DNA of 64,000 bases from Taibaiella helva (GTDB lineage: Bacteria > Bacteroidota > Bacteroidia > Chitinophagales > Chitinophagaceae). Position numbers and translations under genes: made by a program. Positions 42,670 through 51,912 of the stretch are shown one piece after another. The stretch covers positions 1 through 64,000 of the forward strand of contig NZ_QUZZ01000009.1 in NCBI RefSeq assembly GCF_003545695.1, given 5' to 3'. Under the pieces are notes generated by a model. The model worked only from the letters and a program-made list of their open reading frames with translations, ran no database searches and was not told the origin of the DNA. Positions within the stretch are counted from its first letter, which is position 1; each line of letters begins with the position of its first letter.

Positions 42670-43424
42670 TCTATTTCCTTGCTGCTTTCATATTGGTGTT
42701 TTCATTGGTTACAGCAATTGTTACCTACGCTTACCTGCACCAAAAAAAAGTCGTTCAGCTGCGTACCCAGCTGCACGAGGAAGAATTGCATCGCCAGCAG
42801 GCGGTCTTTGATGCCTTGCAGGAAGGCCAGGAGCAGGAACGCACCCGTCTGGCGCAAGAGCTTCACGACGGCGTGGGCGCACGGCTGTCGGGCCTGAAGA
42901 TGTACCTTGAGCACCTGAAGGCGCATACCCGGGAAAACCAGGCGCTGGTCGCAGAGATCTATACGGGCCTGGCCGAAACCCTGGAAGAAGTACGGGCCAT
43001 ATCGCACAACCTGCAACCCATGGTCTTCGGTAAAGGCCTGGAGCAATTGCTGCAGGAGTATGTGGGACAGCTGAATGCCAGCGATGCCTGCCAATACGAC
43101 CTTCAGATCTATAATCCTCTTGGCGACCTGGACCGGACGGTGCTGCAGCACAGCTACCGCATCGTAAGCGAGCTGCTGAACAATATCCATAAGCATGCAC
43201 AGGCCAGCCTGGCCTCCGTGCAGATCAGCAAGGAAGGTCCGCTTATGGAGATTGTTGTGGAAGACAACGGCATAGGCCTGGATAAGGCCAGCACCAATTC
43301 GGGGGGCATAGGTCTGAACAATATCCGCAGCCGGGTCGATGTATGCAAAGGCATGCTGAATATCGACTCTTCGGAGGCCGGGACCACCGTTATTATTGAA
43401 TTACCCGTAAACACCGCATCATGA
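42666..43424 (+). CDS. Sensor histidine kinase (HisKA_3 type)
   Basis: 252 residues. One N-terminal membrane segment (3-24), a coiled stretch, phosphoacceptor H67 in A-Q-E-L-H-D-G-V-G, and an HATPase with N-N-I-H-K-H, D-N-G-I-G-L and G-G-I-G-L-N-N-I. Its stop overlaps the response-regulator start by 4 bases, so both are made together. Same architecture as the kinase at 1880-2671. Confidence 0.92.
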   Translation: MIYFLAAFILVFSLVTAIVTYAYLHQKKVVQLRTQLHEEELHRQQAVFDALQEGQEQERTRLAQELHDGVGARLSGLKMYLEHLKAHTRENQALVAEIYTGLAETLEEVRAISHNLQPMVFGKGLEQLLQEYVGQLNASDACQYDLQIYNPLGDLDRTVLQHSYRIVSELLNNIHKHAQASLASVQISKEGPLMEIVVEDNGIGLDKASTNSGGIGLNNIRSRVDVCKGMLNIDSSEAGTTVIIELPVNTAS

Positions 43425-44038
43425 ACACCCCTGTAACCCTATACCTCGTCGAGGACCACCAGATCGTTATTGATGGCCTGAAGCTGCTCTTCGGCAATGA
43501 AACCGCCTGGCAGATCATCGGTACCGCCAGCAACGTAGAGACCGCCAGGCGCGAGATCCCGCTGAAAAAGCCACAGCTGGCCCTCATCGATATCCGTATG
43601 CCACATGAGCAGGAAGGCCTGGACCTGATCCTGGGCCTCCGGAAAACCACACCGGATACGCATTACATTGTATTGTCGATGCATGCCGAGCAGCATTATA
43701 TGCGGGATGCCCTGAACGGCGGCGCTTCGGCTTACCTGCTGAAAAGCGATGATAAGGAGAAGCTGCGCCATTGCCTGGAAACCGTATTGAAAGGCGAACG
43801 CTATTTTCCCCACCTGCTGCCCCAAAGGGAAAACCGCAAATCGGTATTCACGCCGAGAGAAGCGCAGATCCTCAAACTGATCGTGGAAAAGGAATATTCC
43901 ACCCGGGAGATCGCCGACCTGCTGTCGCTTGCCGAGCATACCGTCAATACCCACCGGAAAAGCATCTGCCGGAAAACCAATGCCAGCACACCGTTGGGCT
44001 TTCATAAATTCCTTAAGGAAAATCATATCGAGCTCTAG
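43421..44038 (+). CDS. Response regulator, REC plus LuxR-type HTH
   Basis: 205 residues. Receiver domain with acidic pair E11-D12, phosphoacceptor D57 in A-L-I-D-I-R-M-P and Lys in Y-L-L-K-S. NarL/FixJ helix-turn-helix at about 142-200: F-T-P-R-E-A-Q-I-L, S-T-R-E-I-A-D-L-L, H-T-V-N-T-H-R-K-S. The paired NarL-like palindromes at 41331-41386 are plausible targets, giving positive feedback on its operon. Confidence 0.93.
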   Translation: MNTPVTLYLVEDHQIVIDGLKLLFGNETAWQIIGTASNVETARREIPLKKPQLALIDIRMPHEQEGLDLILGLRKTTPDTHYIVLSMHAEQHYMRDALNGGASAYLLKSDDKEKLRHCLETVLKGERYFPHLLPQRENRKSVFTPREAQILKLIVEKEYSTREIADLLSLAEHTVNTHRKSICRKTNASTPLGFHKFLKENHIEL

Positions 44039-44142
44039 TTCCTGAAAAGGATCGTCTGTTGTAACCGCTGCCGGACAAGGTTTTTGTCCCGGAAAGGATG
44101 CTTATTGCCCTGTATTTTCTAAATCATTTAAAAAACCAAGCT

Positions 44143-44388
44143 ATGTTTTACGGATTCCTGATCCTCTTTGCTCTTGTTGCAGGCTTTATCTATGCCATCA
44201 GCAACATCGGGAAAAAAACAAAAAGAATAGCCGCGCTGAAGCTGCATTATGAGCAGCTGCTGAAGAGCGGCGATAAGCCCGCGGCCCTTGTCGCTGGCAG
44301 GGCTTATTATAGCGCCTTGCGGGACGGCAAGATGCTGACCATGTACGACGAGCAGGCGATCACCAACGATCTGAGCACTATGAGCTGA
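44143..44388 (+). CDS. Small membrane-anchored protein
   Basis: 81 residues from the ATG at 44143. One N-terminal hydrophobic helix (M-F-Y-G-F-L-I-L-F-A-L-V), then a basic, helical, TPR-like soluble part. A weak hairpin at 44073-44094 (CCGGACAA...TTGTCCCGG) precedes it and could tune read-through from the regulator genes. An earlier ATG at 44098 adds 15 residues before the membrane helix and is less likely. Confidence 0.6.
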   Translation: MFYGFLILFALVAGFIYAISNIGKKTKRIAALKLHYEQLLKSGDKPAALVAGRAYYSALRDGKMLTMYDEQAITNDLSTMS

Positions 44389-44422
44389 GCTTTTACCAAT
44401 GATCACCGGATAAATCCTGCCT

Positions 44423-45232
44423 ATGCATACAGACAATAACAGCCACGCCAAAGCGGGGAACAGCTTTGAATACGACGTTACCTTTTCTTTCGCGGAGGAA
44501 GATCGCCGCTTTGTAGATAATGTTGCGGCCATCCTCAGGCGTAAAAAGAAAGAAGTATTCTACGACAAATATCAGCTTATCGATACCTGGGGTAAAAATC
44601 TATATACCCATCTTGACGATATCTACCGGAACAAAGCTCGTTTTTGCGTTATGTTCATTTCCGAACATTACAAACGCAAGCTCTGGACCCGGCATGAAAG
44701 CATCAGCGCGCAGGCGAGGGCCTTTAAAGAAAATGAAGAATATATTCTTCCCTTCCGTTTCGACAATACCGAGATACCCGGGCTGCTGGACACGGTCGCC
44801 TACCTTACGGTTAATGAATATAACGAAAGGCGGCTGGCGCAGGCGATCATGGAGAAGCTGGAAATGAGCAGCCCGGCGCCGCTGCCGCTTCTGAGCAGAC
44901 CCGCTATCGGCCTGTCGCCGCGACAGCAATTCTTCCGACGGCTGAGGTCAAAAGCAAAGCTGCTGCTGCTCGGGATCATCCTCCTCGGCCTGGGGATCTT
45001 CCTGCTGGCCGACCGGCTTACCCCCGTTGATACACTGGCCAGGCGAATACATGAACGCAGCCGGAGAACCATCAGGGCGATATGTGAAGACGATACATTT
45101 AGCTTCAGGTCCGGCTCCGGCGCCTGCTCCCACCATGGCGGCATTGCCCGTAAGGTCGACAGCGCCATCTATACCAAGACCATGGAAGCGTGCCTGGAAG
45201 AAGCGAAGCAAATTTCCTGGTTCGCGCCATAA
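44423..45232 (+). CDS. TIR-domain protein with membrane anchor
   Basis: 269 residues. A TIR domain occupies about 15-145: Y-D-V-T-F-S-F-A-E-E-D at the BB-loop side, and S-E-H-Y-K-R-K-L-W-T-R-H-E, in which W88 and E92 sit at the position of the NADase Glu. A hydrophobic helix at about 178-197 anchors the protein, followed by about 70 residues with two Cys, presumably on the other side. Bacterial TIRs usually hydrolyse or cyclise NAD in defence. A membrane-anchored TIR inside a cytoskeletal-type operon is unusual. NADase activity is inferred from the conserved Glu. Confidence 0.85.
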   Translation: MHTDNNSHAKAGNSFEYDVTFSFAEEDRRFVDNVAAILRRKKKEVFYDKYQLIDTWGKNLYTHLDDIYRNKARFCVMFISEHYKRKLWTRHESISAQARAFKENEEYILPFRFDNTEIPGLLDTVAYLTVNEYNERRLAQAIMEKLEMSSPAPLPLLSRPAIGLSPRQQFFRRLRSKAKLLLLGIILLGLGIFLLADRLTPVDTLARRIHERSRRTIRAICEDDTFSFRSGSGACSHHGGIARKVDSAIYTKTMEACLEEAKQISWFAP

Positions 45233-45272
45233 GCCTAACCCATTTATTGATCAAACATAAAATTCCATTATC

Positions 45273-46556
45273 ATGAGCTCCAAGAACATCATGCAGGCCT
45301 TGCTATGCTTTATCCTTGCCCTGGCGGCAACAGGCTGCGGCAGCGATAGTGATGAACCTTATCATCCGCAAGGCCTGAAAAGCACGCCCCCTGCCCGCTT
45401 AGCCAAAGCCAGCATCCGTTATGCAGTCTATATCGAAAATTCTGCAAGCCTGAATGGCTACCTGAAGCCCGGTGGTGACAGCAGCTTTAAAGCAAACGTG
45501 TATCACCTCATCGCGCAACTTAATGGCTCGGCAGATAAGAAGAGTATCAGCTTTTTCGACGCCAACAGTAAGATTATTCCGGTGGCGCAAGATGCCGATG
45601 CGGCACAAACGGATACCTATACCGGGCATCTTGATGAAAAGACATTCAGCAAGCGCAGCAGCGATAACGGCGGCAGCCAAAGCAAAAGTGATCTGCAGCA
45701 AATCCTCGGCACGGTGATGGACTCCACACAAGCGAACTCTGTCAATATCCTGGTCACCGACGGTATCTTCTCGCCGGGTGCCAAGGCAGATGCTGTTACC
45801 TATTTCAGCCAGCAGCAATACAGCATACAGAACCGTTTTGCAGAAAGGCTCAAGGCACATCCTTTCGCTACCCTGGTGCTGCAATTTGCCTCGGCTTTCG
45901 AGGGCTATTATTACGACCAGGAAAACAAAGGGAAGAGCGGATACTACAGCAACCGGCCCTATTACGCGATCTGTATGGGCAATGAACAGGCGCTGCAACG
46001 GCTGCTCGGCCGGGTGCAGGACCCCGCTGCCTTCCCGGGCTTTCGCGATTTCCTGTTCCTGACGGCAAAAGAGCGCTACCCAGTAAAAGCGAGGATCATA
46101 GATGCCAACGATTATTATGATTATAATGCCGACGTGCCGATGACGGTGAGTAACATGCGTGTCAACGAAAAAGACAAGCAATACCGGGTCAAGCTCAACC
46201 TAAGGCCGGACCCGCTACCGGTCAGCGAGGCTTACCTGTTGGATGCCGGTAACTACAGCATTTCAGGAGATTTCCGCGTCGAATCGGTAAAAGCGCAGTC
46301 CGGTCATCCCGGCCATTACGAGCTGGTGCTTGCTGCGCCGAAAGCTGCTCCCGGAAACCTAAGCCTGGCGCTGAAGAACCGGCTCCCGGCCTGGATCGCT
46401 GCCAGTCATACCGATACAGACAAAGGCCTCGATGCAGCGGCTTTGTCCGGAAAGACCCTGGGTATACGGAACATCCTCAATGGTATCTATGGGGCTTATT
46501 ACGGACAACACACGAACCCCGAATACTTTTCCCTCACTATTTCCATTAAAGAATAA
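45273..46556 (+). CDS. Lipoprotein with von Willebrand A-like domain
   Basis: 427 residues. Lipobox A-A-T-G-C at Cys22. From about 45 to 210 a vWA-like pattern is seen: first strand A-V-Y-I-E-N-S-A-S-L at the MIDAS position (Glu replaces the usual Asp of DxSxS), then L-V-T-D-G-I-F-S, the typical fourth-strand motif. The rest to 427 looks like one or two beta-sandwich domains. It would sit on the periplasmic face as a protein-binding subunit. vWA assignment rests on motifs only. Confidence 0.65.
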   Translation: MSSKNIMQALLCFILALAATGCGSDSDEPYHPQGLKSTPPARLAKASIRYAVYIENSASLNGYLKPGGDSSFKANVYHLIAQLNGSADKKSISFFDANSKIIPVAQDADAAQTDTYTGHLDEKTFSKRSSDNGGSQSKSDLQQILGTVMDSTQANSVNILVTDGIFSPGAKADAVTYFSQQQYSIQNRFAERLKAHPFATLVLQFASAFEGYYYDQENKGKSGYYSNRPYYAICMGNEQALQRLLGRVQDPAAFPGFRDFLFLTAKERYPVKARIIDANDYYDYNADVPMTVSNMRVNEKDKQYRVKLNLRPDPLPVSEAYLLDAGNYSISGDFRVESVKAQSGHPGHYELVLAAPKAAPGNLSLALKNRLPAWIAASHTDTDKGLDAAALSGKTLGIRNILNGIYGAYYGQHTNPEYFSLTISIKE

Positions 46557-46568
46557 AACACAAAACCT

Positions 46569-47000
46569 ATGAGTCTCTTCGACAAATTATTTCACCTGGC
46601 TTATTCCCCTGACCTGCACCAGCATTTGAAGGGACGAGCGACAGACTGCGAGGGCTACCACGGTGGTTCAATTTACCAGCTGACCAGCTTCGCGATCCTT
46701 GGTGTCAGCCTGCTGTTCATGCTGAATTTTTATTACGGCCTGTTCAACAATCCCCGCTTTACCCATCGGCGTATCTGGGCGCTCAATATCCTGGCGGCCT
46801 GCGGTCTTATCGGGCTCCTGGCTTATTTCAGCGCAGCTTCGGGCATGGCCGCCGGTAAGCATTGCGAAGAGCTGCACTTCGCCTTATTCGACTGCCTGCT
46901 GTTTGCCTTTACTGAAATGATCTACACTGCTGTCGTCTGTCTGATCGTCTCACTGCTGTTCAAATGGAAAAGCATTTCCAATAAAAAAATCCCCTTTTAA
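46569..47000 (+). CDS. Small three-helix membrane protein
   Basis: 143 residues with three hydrophobic segments (about 38-60, 72-92, 107-130) and a short soluble start. No recognised domain. Spaced 12 bases from the gene before and 10 from the one after, so it is part of the same complex or pathway. Confidence 0.75.
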   Translation: MSLFDKLFHLAYSPDLHQHLKGRATDCEGYHGGSIYQLTSFAILGVSLLFMLNFYYGLFNNPRFTHRRIWALNILAACGLIGLLAYFSAASGMAAGKHCEELHFALFDCLLFAFTEMIYTAVVCLIVSLLFKWKSISNKKIPF

Positions 47001-47010
47001 ATCTTAAGCT

Positions 47011-48468
47011 ATGGCTCTCTATGTTTTTGGGATCGGCGGCACCGGCGCCCGTGTGATCAAAGCCCTGACCCTGCTGATGGCTTCGGGCGTGCAGCCGGAA
47101 AACACCAACACGGTGATCCCCGTGCTTATCGATCCCGATAATGCCAACGGCGACCTGAACCGTACGCTCGAGCTGCTGCGGCTGTACCGCAACGTGCGCG
47201 CGCATACCGAGCAGGATGCCAACCATTTCTTCGGCTGCGCGCTGCGCTCCCTGTCGGATGCCGGGGAATCGGCAACGGCCAATGAATATCACTTTTCGCT
47301 GGGCAACGGCCGCAACCAGCCTTTCCGCGACCTGATCGGCCTCAATACGATGTCGCTGGCATCACAGGCCATGGCCCGGATGCTGTTTTCGGAGAGCAAC
47401 CTGGAGGCCGATATGGAAGTGGGCTTTAAAGGCAATCCCAATATTGGCAGCGTAGCCCTGAACCAGTTCCGGGATTCGGACACCTACAAGGCCTTTGCCA
47501 ATGCCTTTAATGACGGCGATCGCATCGTGATCATCGGCTCGATATTCGGCGGTACCGGCGCGGCCGGGTTGCCGTTGCTGGTGAAGAACCTGCGCAATGC
47601 CGATGCCTCGGTACCCAATCATATGCTGCTGAGAAACGCGCCTATAGCGGCGATCAGCGTGCTGCCCTATTTCAACGTACAGGGCGAGACCTCGATCGAC
47701 AGCAATACCTTTATCTCGAAGACGAAGGCAGCGCTGGCCTATTATGCCGCCAACCTTTGCCGCAACAGCTCGCTGAATGCTCTGTACTACCTGGGCGATA
47801 AGGTTTCCAATACCCATAAGGGCGCCGATGGCGCCGCCGCCCAGCGCAACAAGGCGCATTTCATCGAGCTGGCAGCAGCGCTCGCGGTCATCGACTTTAT
47901 GCAGCACGATGAGCATGAGCTGAGGGTGAGCGATGCCCGGGTGCAGACCCCGCGCTATTTTGAATATGGCCTGAAGGAAGATGCCGGCGAGATACAGTTC
48001 CGGCACCTGGGACCTCAGACCTTGTCCACTGCAGGCAAAAGCCTGGCGCAATATTTCCTGTTCCAGAAATTCCTGCGCGACTTTTATAAGGAGATGCCTG
48101 AAAAGGCCGCCTGGATGAACAACGGATCGCACAAGCTGACGATGGATGTTTTTAACCGGGGCATGCTGCGCGATCTCGACCGTTTCAACCACATCTTTAA
48201 CGAATGGCTGGAAGAAATGGAACAGAGTACCACAGCCTTTAAGCCTTTCCGCAGGGATGTGCAGGGCAAGGATATCCTGAACGCCATCGTGGGCTCGGGA
48301 GAAAAGACTTCCTGGAACCCCATGGAGGCACGGGGCCTCGACCGGTACAGCAAAATACTGAGCCGCATAGAGGCGGCGCTGCCGCCCCTGGGCAACAGCG
48401 AGCGTAAGCTCTTCGCCCTGTTCTCGCAGGGGACAAAAGAAATTGTAAACGAACGCATCAACCTCTAA
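47011..48468 (+). CDS. Tubulin/FtsZ-like GTPase
   Basis: 485 residues. The N-terminus has Y-V-F-G-I-G-G-T-G-A-R-V, the nucleotide-binding first loop of tubulin-fold proteins, and residues 174-187 read I-G-S-I-F-G-G-T-G-A-A-G-L-P, corresponding to the GGGTGS/TG tubulin signature. It is not FtsZ: the sequence otherwise differs and no cell-division genes are near. It resembles the 'tubulin-like' bacterial families found in operons with vWA proteins. It could form filaments on the inner face of the membrane. Subfamily not assignable here. Confidence 0.8.
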   Translation: MALYVFGIGGTGARVIKALTLLMASGVQPENTNTVIPVLIDPDNANGDLNRTLELLRLYRNVRAHTEQDANHFFGCALRSLSDAGESATANEYHFSLGNGRNQPFRDLIGLNTMSLASQAMARMLFSESNLEADMEVGFKGNPNIGSVALNQFRDSDTYKAFANAFNDGDRIVIIGSIFGGTGAAGLPLLVKNLRNADASVPNHMLLRNAPIAAISVLPYFNVQGETSIDSNTFISKTKAALAYYAANLCRNSSLNALYYLGDKVSNTHKGADGAAAQRNKAHFIELAAALAVIDFMQHDEHELRVSDARVQTPRYFEYGLKEDAGEIQFRHLGPQTLSTAGKSLAQYFLFQKFLRDFYKEMPEKAAWMNNGSHKLTMDVFNRGMLRDLDRFNHIFNEWLEEMEQSTTAFKPFRRDVQGKDILNAIVGSGEKTSWNPMEARGLDRYSKILSRIEAALPPLGNSERKLFALFSQGTKEIVNERINL

Positions 48469-48480
48469 ACTACCTTTCCT

Positions 48481-51400
48481 ATGAGCAAAATATACCGCCT
48501 GCACAGCGGCGCCAGCGAAGCCGTGCTCGACTGGACGCAGGTCGACGGTTACCTGGATACCGCGGCCATCAACCAGATACCCGACAGCGCCGGCGCCAAT
48601 GCCCGCACGCAGATCACTTCTATTCCCAGCCCCTTCGCCCGCATCGACCTGGTCAAAACGGCCTTTAAGCAGGTCGTGGCGGAAGGCAAGCCCGAGGGCA
48701 TCAGCATCTTTCACAAGATCGTATCGGATACGCTGGATGTAGGCCAGGTCTTCTTCCACAGCACCAACCCGGACAGCAAGGTAGAGCTCATCGCCTGGAA
48801 CCCAGGCTTGTCCTGGCGTTCGGGCAACCTTACCGAAGATGGCGAAAGTGACCTGGGACAGCTGCTGCGCTCGGATGCGCATCGCTTGTACGGCGAGACG
48901 CTGAAGATGTTCTTTGCACAGGATGCGGCTGAGTATAACTTCGACAAGCTGCAGCAGTTTTACCTGCTCAACTATAAGAATGGTCCGGGCAGGCTGAATA
49001 TCATCGGCGGTACTTCACCGGCAACTTTGTTTTTCTCTTCGGCCAACAACCTCAGCTATGTAGACCTGCGGTATAAGAATGATAAGCTGTTCGATGAAGA
49101 TTTCTGCCCCCTTCCCGAACGCAGCGAAGATTATATCCTGTTCCTGTATGCCCTGCGGGAAGCCATGCCCGGCTTCCGGACCGACTTTAAAGCCGTGGAT
49201 GACTACCTGGAGCTGTGCCTGCAGTTCCTGGACCAGGCAACCCGGCAAAAGGTGCTGGCCCTGAACCGGGACAGCTACAGGCAAAGCTATGGCAGCATCG
49301 CGCTGGCCGGCGAGGGCAACCATCCCGAGATCCTTGGCTTTGAGCTCCGCGGGATCAAGACCGATCATGGTAAGCCGGAAAAGGAAAGCGACTTCGTGAT
49401 CGCGCCCACGCAGGCTATAGAAGGTTTTCCGCCCTTGGTGCTGCCTGCCTATACTTTCAACGGCAACATGAACTATGTCGACGGGCGCTGGCCGGCACAG
49501 CTTAAAGCGCCTTTTTACGATGCAAGGCCTATGTCCGAACGGATGCTTCCTGGGCAGGAGATCCGCTATCCTTACCTTACCATCAGCGACTTCCTGGAGC
49601 CTTACCTGGTGCAGCTGCCCTTCGAGCCGGACGGGGAGCGGTTCTTCAACGGCCACCTGCCTTCGGGAAACCAGGAAGGCTACCTGCTGCCACTAACACC
49701 TTTATTCTTCCGCTATTTCCGTTCCTCAGATTTGCTGCAGCCCATGGCCGACGGTAACCGTATGCTGGAGCTGGAACGGCTTCCGGGCTTTTCCATAAAG
49801 GTAAAGTTGCGTGTGCCGGTAAAGAATGGCCGTTATATCGATATGGAGCGGATCTACGAAACCGATAAGGCCCGTGTAGGCCATACCTCTGCCAGTCCTG
49901 AACTGAATCGCGGCATCATACGCGCACAACAATTCAGCATGGCAATCTACCCTTTCGTCAGGCGCAGTACCGACGATCATGCGGTCTATACGGTCATGCT
50001 GCTTGACCATGATGAGGCGCAGGGCACACAGCCGCAGTACCAGCTGAAATACTATAAGGATACAGCACCCGGCAAAGAGATTCCTGTTAAGGCGCAGCGG
50101 CAGAAAAGCAATAAGCGCGAACACTTCATCGATACGGTGTACGATGTGGTGCTGTCGGAGTTTGATTATATCATGATCGACAATGGCAAGGTCAGGGGCT
50201 GCCTGCTGCCTTTGTTCCCGGTTAAGCCCGGTGTCTATAAAGAATATGCTTTTGCCGTCGATTTCGGTACCACCAATACGCATATCGAATACAACGTGGA
50301 TGGCGGCCTGCCCCGGCCGCTGGATATTACGGCGGAAGACCGCCAGCTGGTTACCCTGCACCTGGCCAATGATGCGACCTACAACCATCTTACGGCAGCC
50401 CGCTTCGGCAAAGGCGCGACCTTGCTGCTGGAGCAGGTGCCTAAAGAGATGATGCCGCCTTTCGTCGGTCCGGATGAGCGCTATAAATTTCCACGAAGGA
50501 CCGTGATCTCCGAAGCGACAAGCATCGACCTGGTACGGCAAACCTACCCACTGGCCGACTTCTCGCTGTACTGGCATTATGAAAACGGTATGCGCGACCG
50601 GCAGCTCCGGGCGCATACCAATCTTAAGTGGGGCAGCCTGATGGATGATAAAATGATCAAGCGGATAGAAGGCTATATCGCCAACCTGGTATTGCTGATG
50701 CGCAATAAGGTGGTACTGAACGGCGGCGATCTGGCGCGCACAAAGATCACCTGGTTTTATCCCACCAGCATGTCGGACGGGCGGCTCAACCAGTTTGAAA
50801 GCATCTGGAATGAGCAGGTGGAACGCTATATGGGGACGGGTATCGAAGCCACACACCTGCCGGAGTCCGTTGCGCCTTTTTATTTCTTCCGTAAGGAGAA
50901 TGCTGTAGTCTCGGGCGATAAGCCGGTGATCAACATCGATATCGGCGGCGGCACTACCGATGTAGTCGTTTACCGTGGTGAAAGCATCATTTCCTATACC
51001 TCTTTCCGCTTTGCCGGCAATGCTTTATTCGGCGACGGCTATAATAACCGCCCTGCGGGCAATGGCTTTGTACAGTTCTTCGAACGCCGCTACCGGCCCG
51101 TGCTTAAGGATACCATACTGGCGCAGTACCTGCCCGAAGAGCGGGATATCGAGCGCTCGGATGAATTTGTGACGATGCTGTTTGGCCTGCAGCAGCACCC
51201 TGACCGGGGAGAGGTTTCTTTCTCCTTTACACAGAAGCTGTTTGAAACGGACGAGCTCAAGCTGGTGCCCCTCCTGTTTATCAGCAGCATCTTCTACCAT
51301 GTGGCGCGTTACCAGAAAGCACAGCATGGCGAGCTGCCGCGCTACATCACCTTCAGTGGTACGGCTTCCAAGATGTTGCGTATCCTTGACCTGAGCAAAA

Positions 51401-51909
51401 ACCTGAGAAGCATTACCCGCCTGGCCAACCAGGTATTCAACGATGTATTCGGCTCGGAAGCGGCAGACATCAAGCTGGTCGCGGCAGAAGGACCTAAGGA
51501 AGTTACCGCGAAAGGCGGCTTGTATCAGCCGGCCGCGCCGGCGATGTCCCGCTCGGTATGGTTTGGTATGGAAGATAGTCTTGGTCCGAAATCGCTAACC
51601 TACCGCAATGTATCGGAAGAGGCAGTGCGGGAGGCCGTGGTGAAAGAGCTGAACCAGTTCATCGACCTGTTTTTCAGCTGGAGCAGCAAGCTGGACTTTG
51701 CCAGCGAGTTTGCGCTGAACACCAGGCGCTTTGCGGAATTCAAGAAATTACTGAAGACGGATCTTGATATTTTCCTGGTCGAAGGGATTGAAGAGCTGAA
51801 GCAGGAAAGCAACCTGCATGAGGACGGCCCCATAAGGGAAACGCTTTTCTTTATGCCCCTGAAAGGTGTATTGAACCAGCTCGCTTTTTCCATCATTGAA
51901 AATAACTAA
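48481..51909 (+). CDS. Large actin/Hsp70-fold protein resembling SrfB
   Basis: 1142 residues. The first 580 show no known domain. Then come the ASKHA nucleotide-binding motifs in order: phosphate-1 V-D-F-G-T-T-N-T-H near residue 592, phosphate-2 I-N-I-D-I-G-G-G-T-T-D-V near 820, and adenosine motif T-F-S-G-T-A-S-K-M near 956. The spacing fits an actin/Hsp70 ATPase. Size and layout recall the SrfB family, whose function is unknown. It follows the tubulin-like gene by 12 bases, so an actin-fold ATPase and a tubulin-fold GTPase are made together. Confidence 0.8.
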   Translation: MSKIYRLHSGASEAVLDWTQVDGYLDTAAINQIPDSAGANARTQITSIPSPFARIDLVKTAFKQVVAEGKPEGISIFHKIVSDTLDVGQVFFHSTNPDSKVELIAWNPGLSWRSGNLTEDGESDLGQLLRSDAHRLYGETLKMFFAQDAAEYNFDKLQQFYLLNYKNGPGRLNIIGGTSPATLFFSSANNLSYVDLRYKNDKLFDEDFCPLPERSEDYILFLYALREAMPGFRTDFKAVDDYLELCLQFLDQATRQKVLALNRDSYRQSYGSIALAGEGNHPEILGFELRGIKTDHGKPEKESDFVIAPTQAIEGFPPLVLPAYTFNGNMNYVDGRWPAQLKAPFYDARPMSERMLPGQEIRYPYLTISDFLEPYLVQLPFEPDGERFFNGHLPSGNQEGYLLPLTPLFFRYFRSSDLLQPMADGNRMLELERLPGFSIKVKLRVPVKNGRYIDMERIYETDKARVGHTSASPELNRGIIRAQQFSMAIYPFVRRSTDDHAVYTVMLLDHDEAQGTQPQYQLKYYKDTAPGKEIPVKAQRQKSNKREHFIDTVYDVVLSEFDYIMIDNGKVRGCLLPLFPVKPGVYKEYAFAVDFGTTNTHIEYNVDGGLPRPLDITAEDRQLVTLHLANDATYNHLTAARFGKGATLLLEQVPKEMMPPFVGPDERYKFPRRTVISEATSIDLVRQTYPLADFSLYWHYENGMRDRQLRAHTNLKWGSLMDDKMIKRIEGYIANLVLLMRNKVVLNGGDLARTKITWFYPTSMSDGRLNQFESIWNEQVERYMGTGIEATHLPESVAPFYFFRKENAVVSGDKPVINIDIGGGTTDVVVYRGESIISYTSFRFAGNALFGDGYNNRPAGNGFVQFFERRYRPVLKDTILAQYLPEERDIERSDEFVTMLFGLQQHPDRGEVSFSFTQKLFETDELKLVPLLFISSIFYHVARYQKAQHGELPRYITFSGTASKMLRILDLSKNLRSITRLANQVFNDVFGSEAADIKLVAAEGPKEVTAKGGLYQPAAPAMSRSVWFGMEDSLGPKSLTYRNVSEEAVREAVVKELNQFIDLFFSWSSKLDFASEFALNTRRFAEFKKLLKTDLDIFLVEGIEELKQESNLHEDGPIRETLFFMPLKGVLNQLAFSIIENN

Positions 51910-51912
51910 AGC

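Noticed and set aside
47362-48882. 506-codon minus-strand frame across the tubulin-like and SrfB-like genes
   Set aside because: It spans the junction of two supported genes and has no domain; antisense shadow.
49726-50856. 376-codon minus-strand frame opposite the SrfB-like gene
   Set aside because: Lies wholly within the conserved actin-fold coding region on the other strand.
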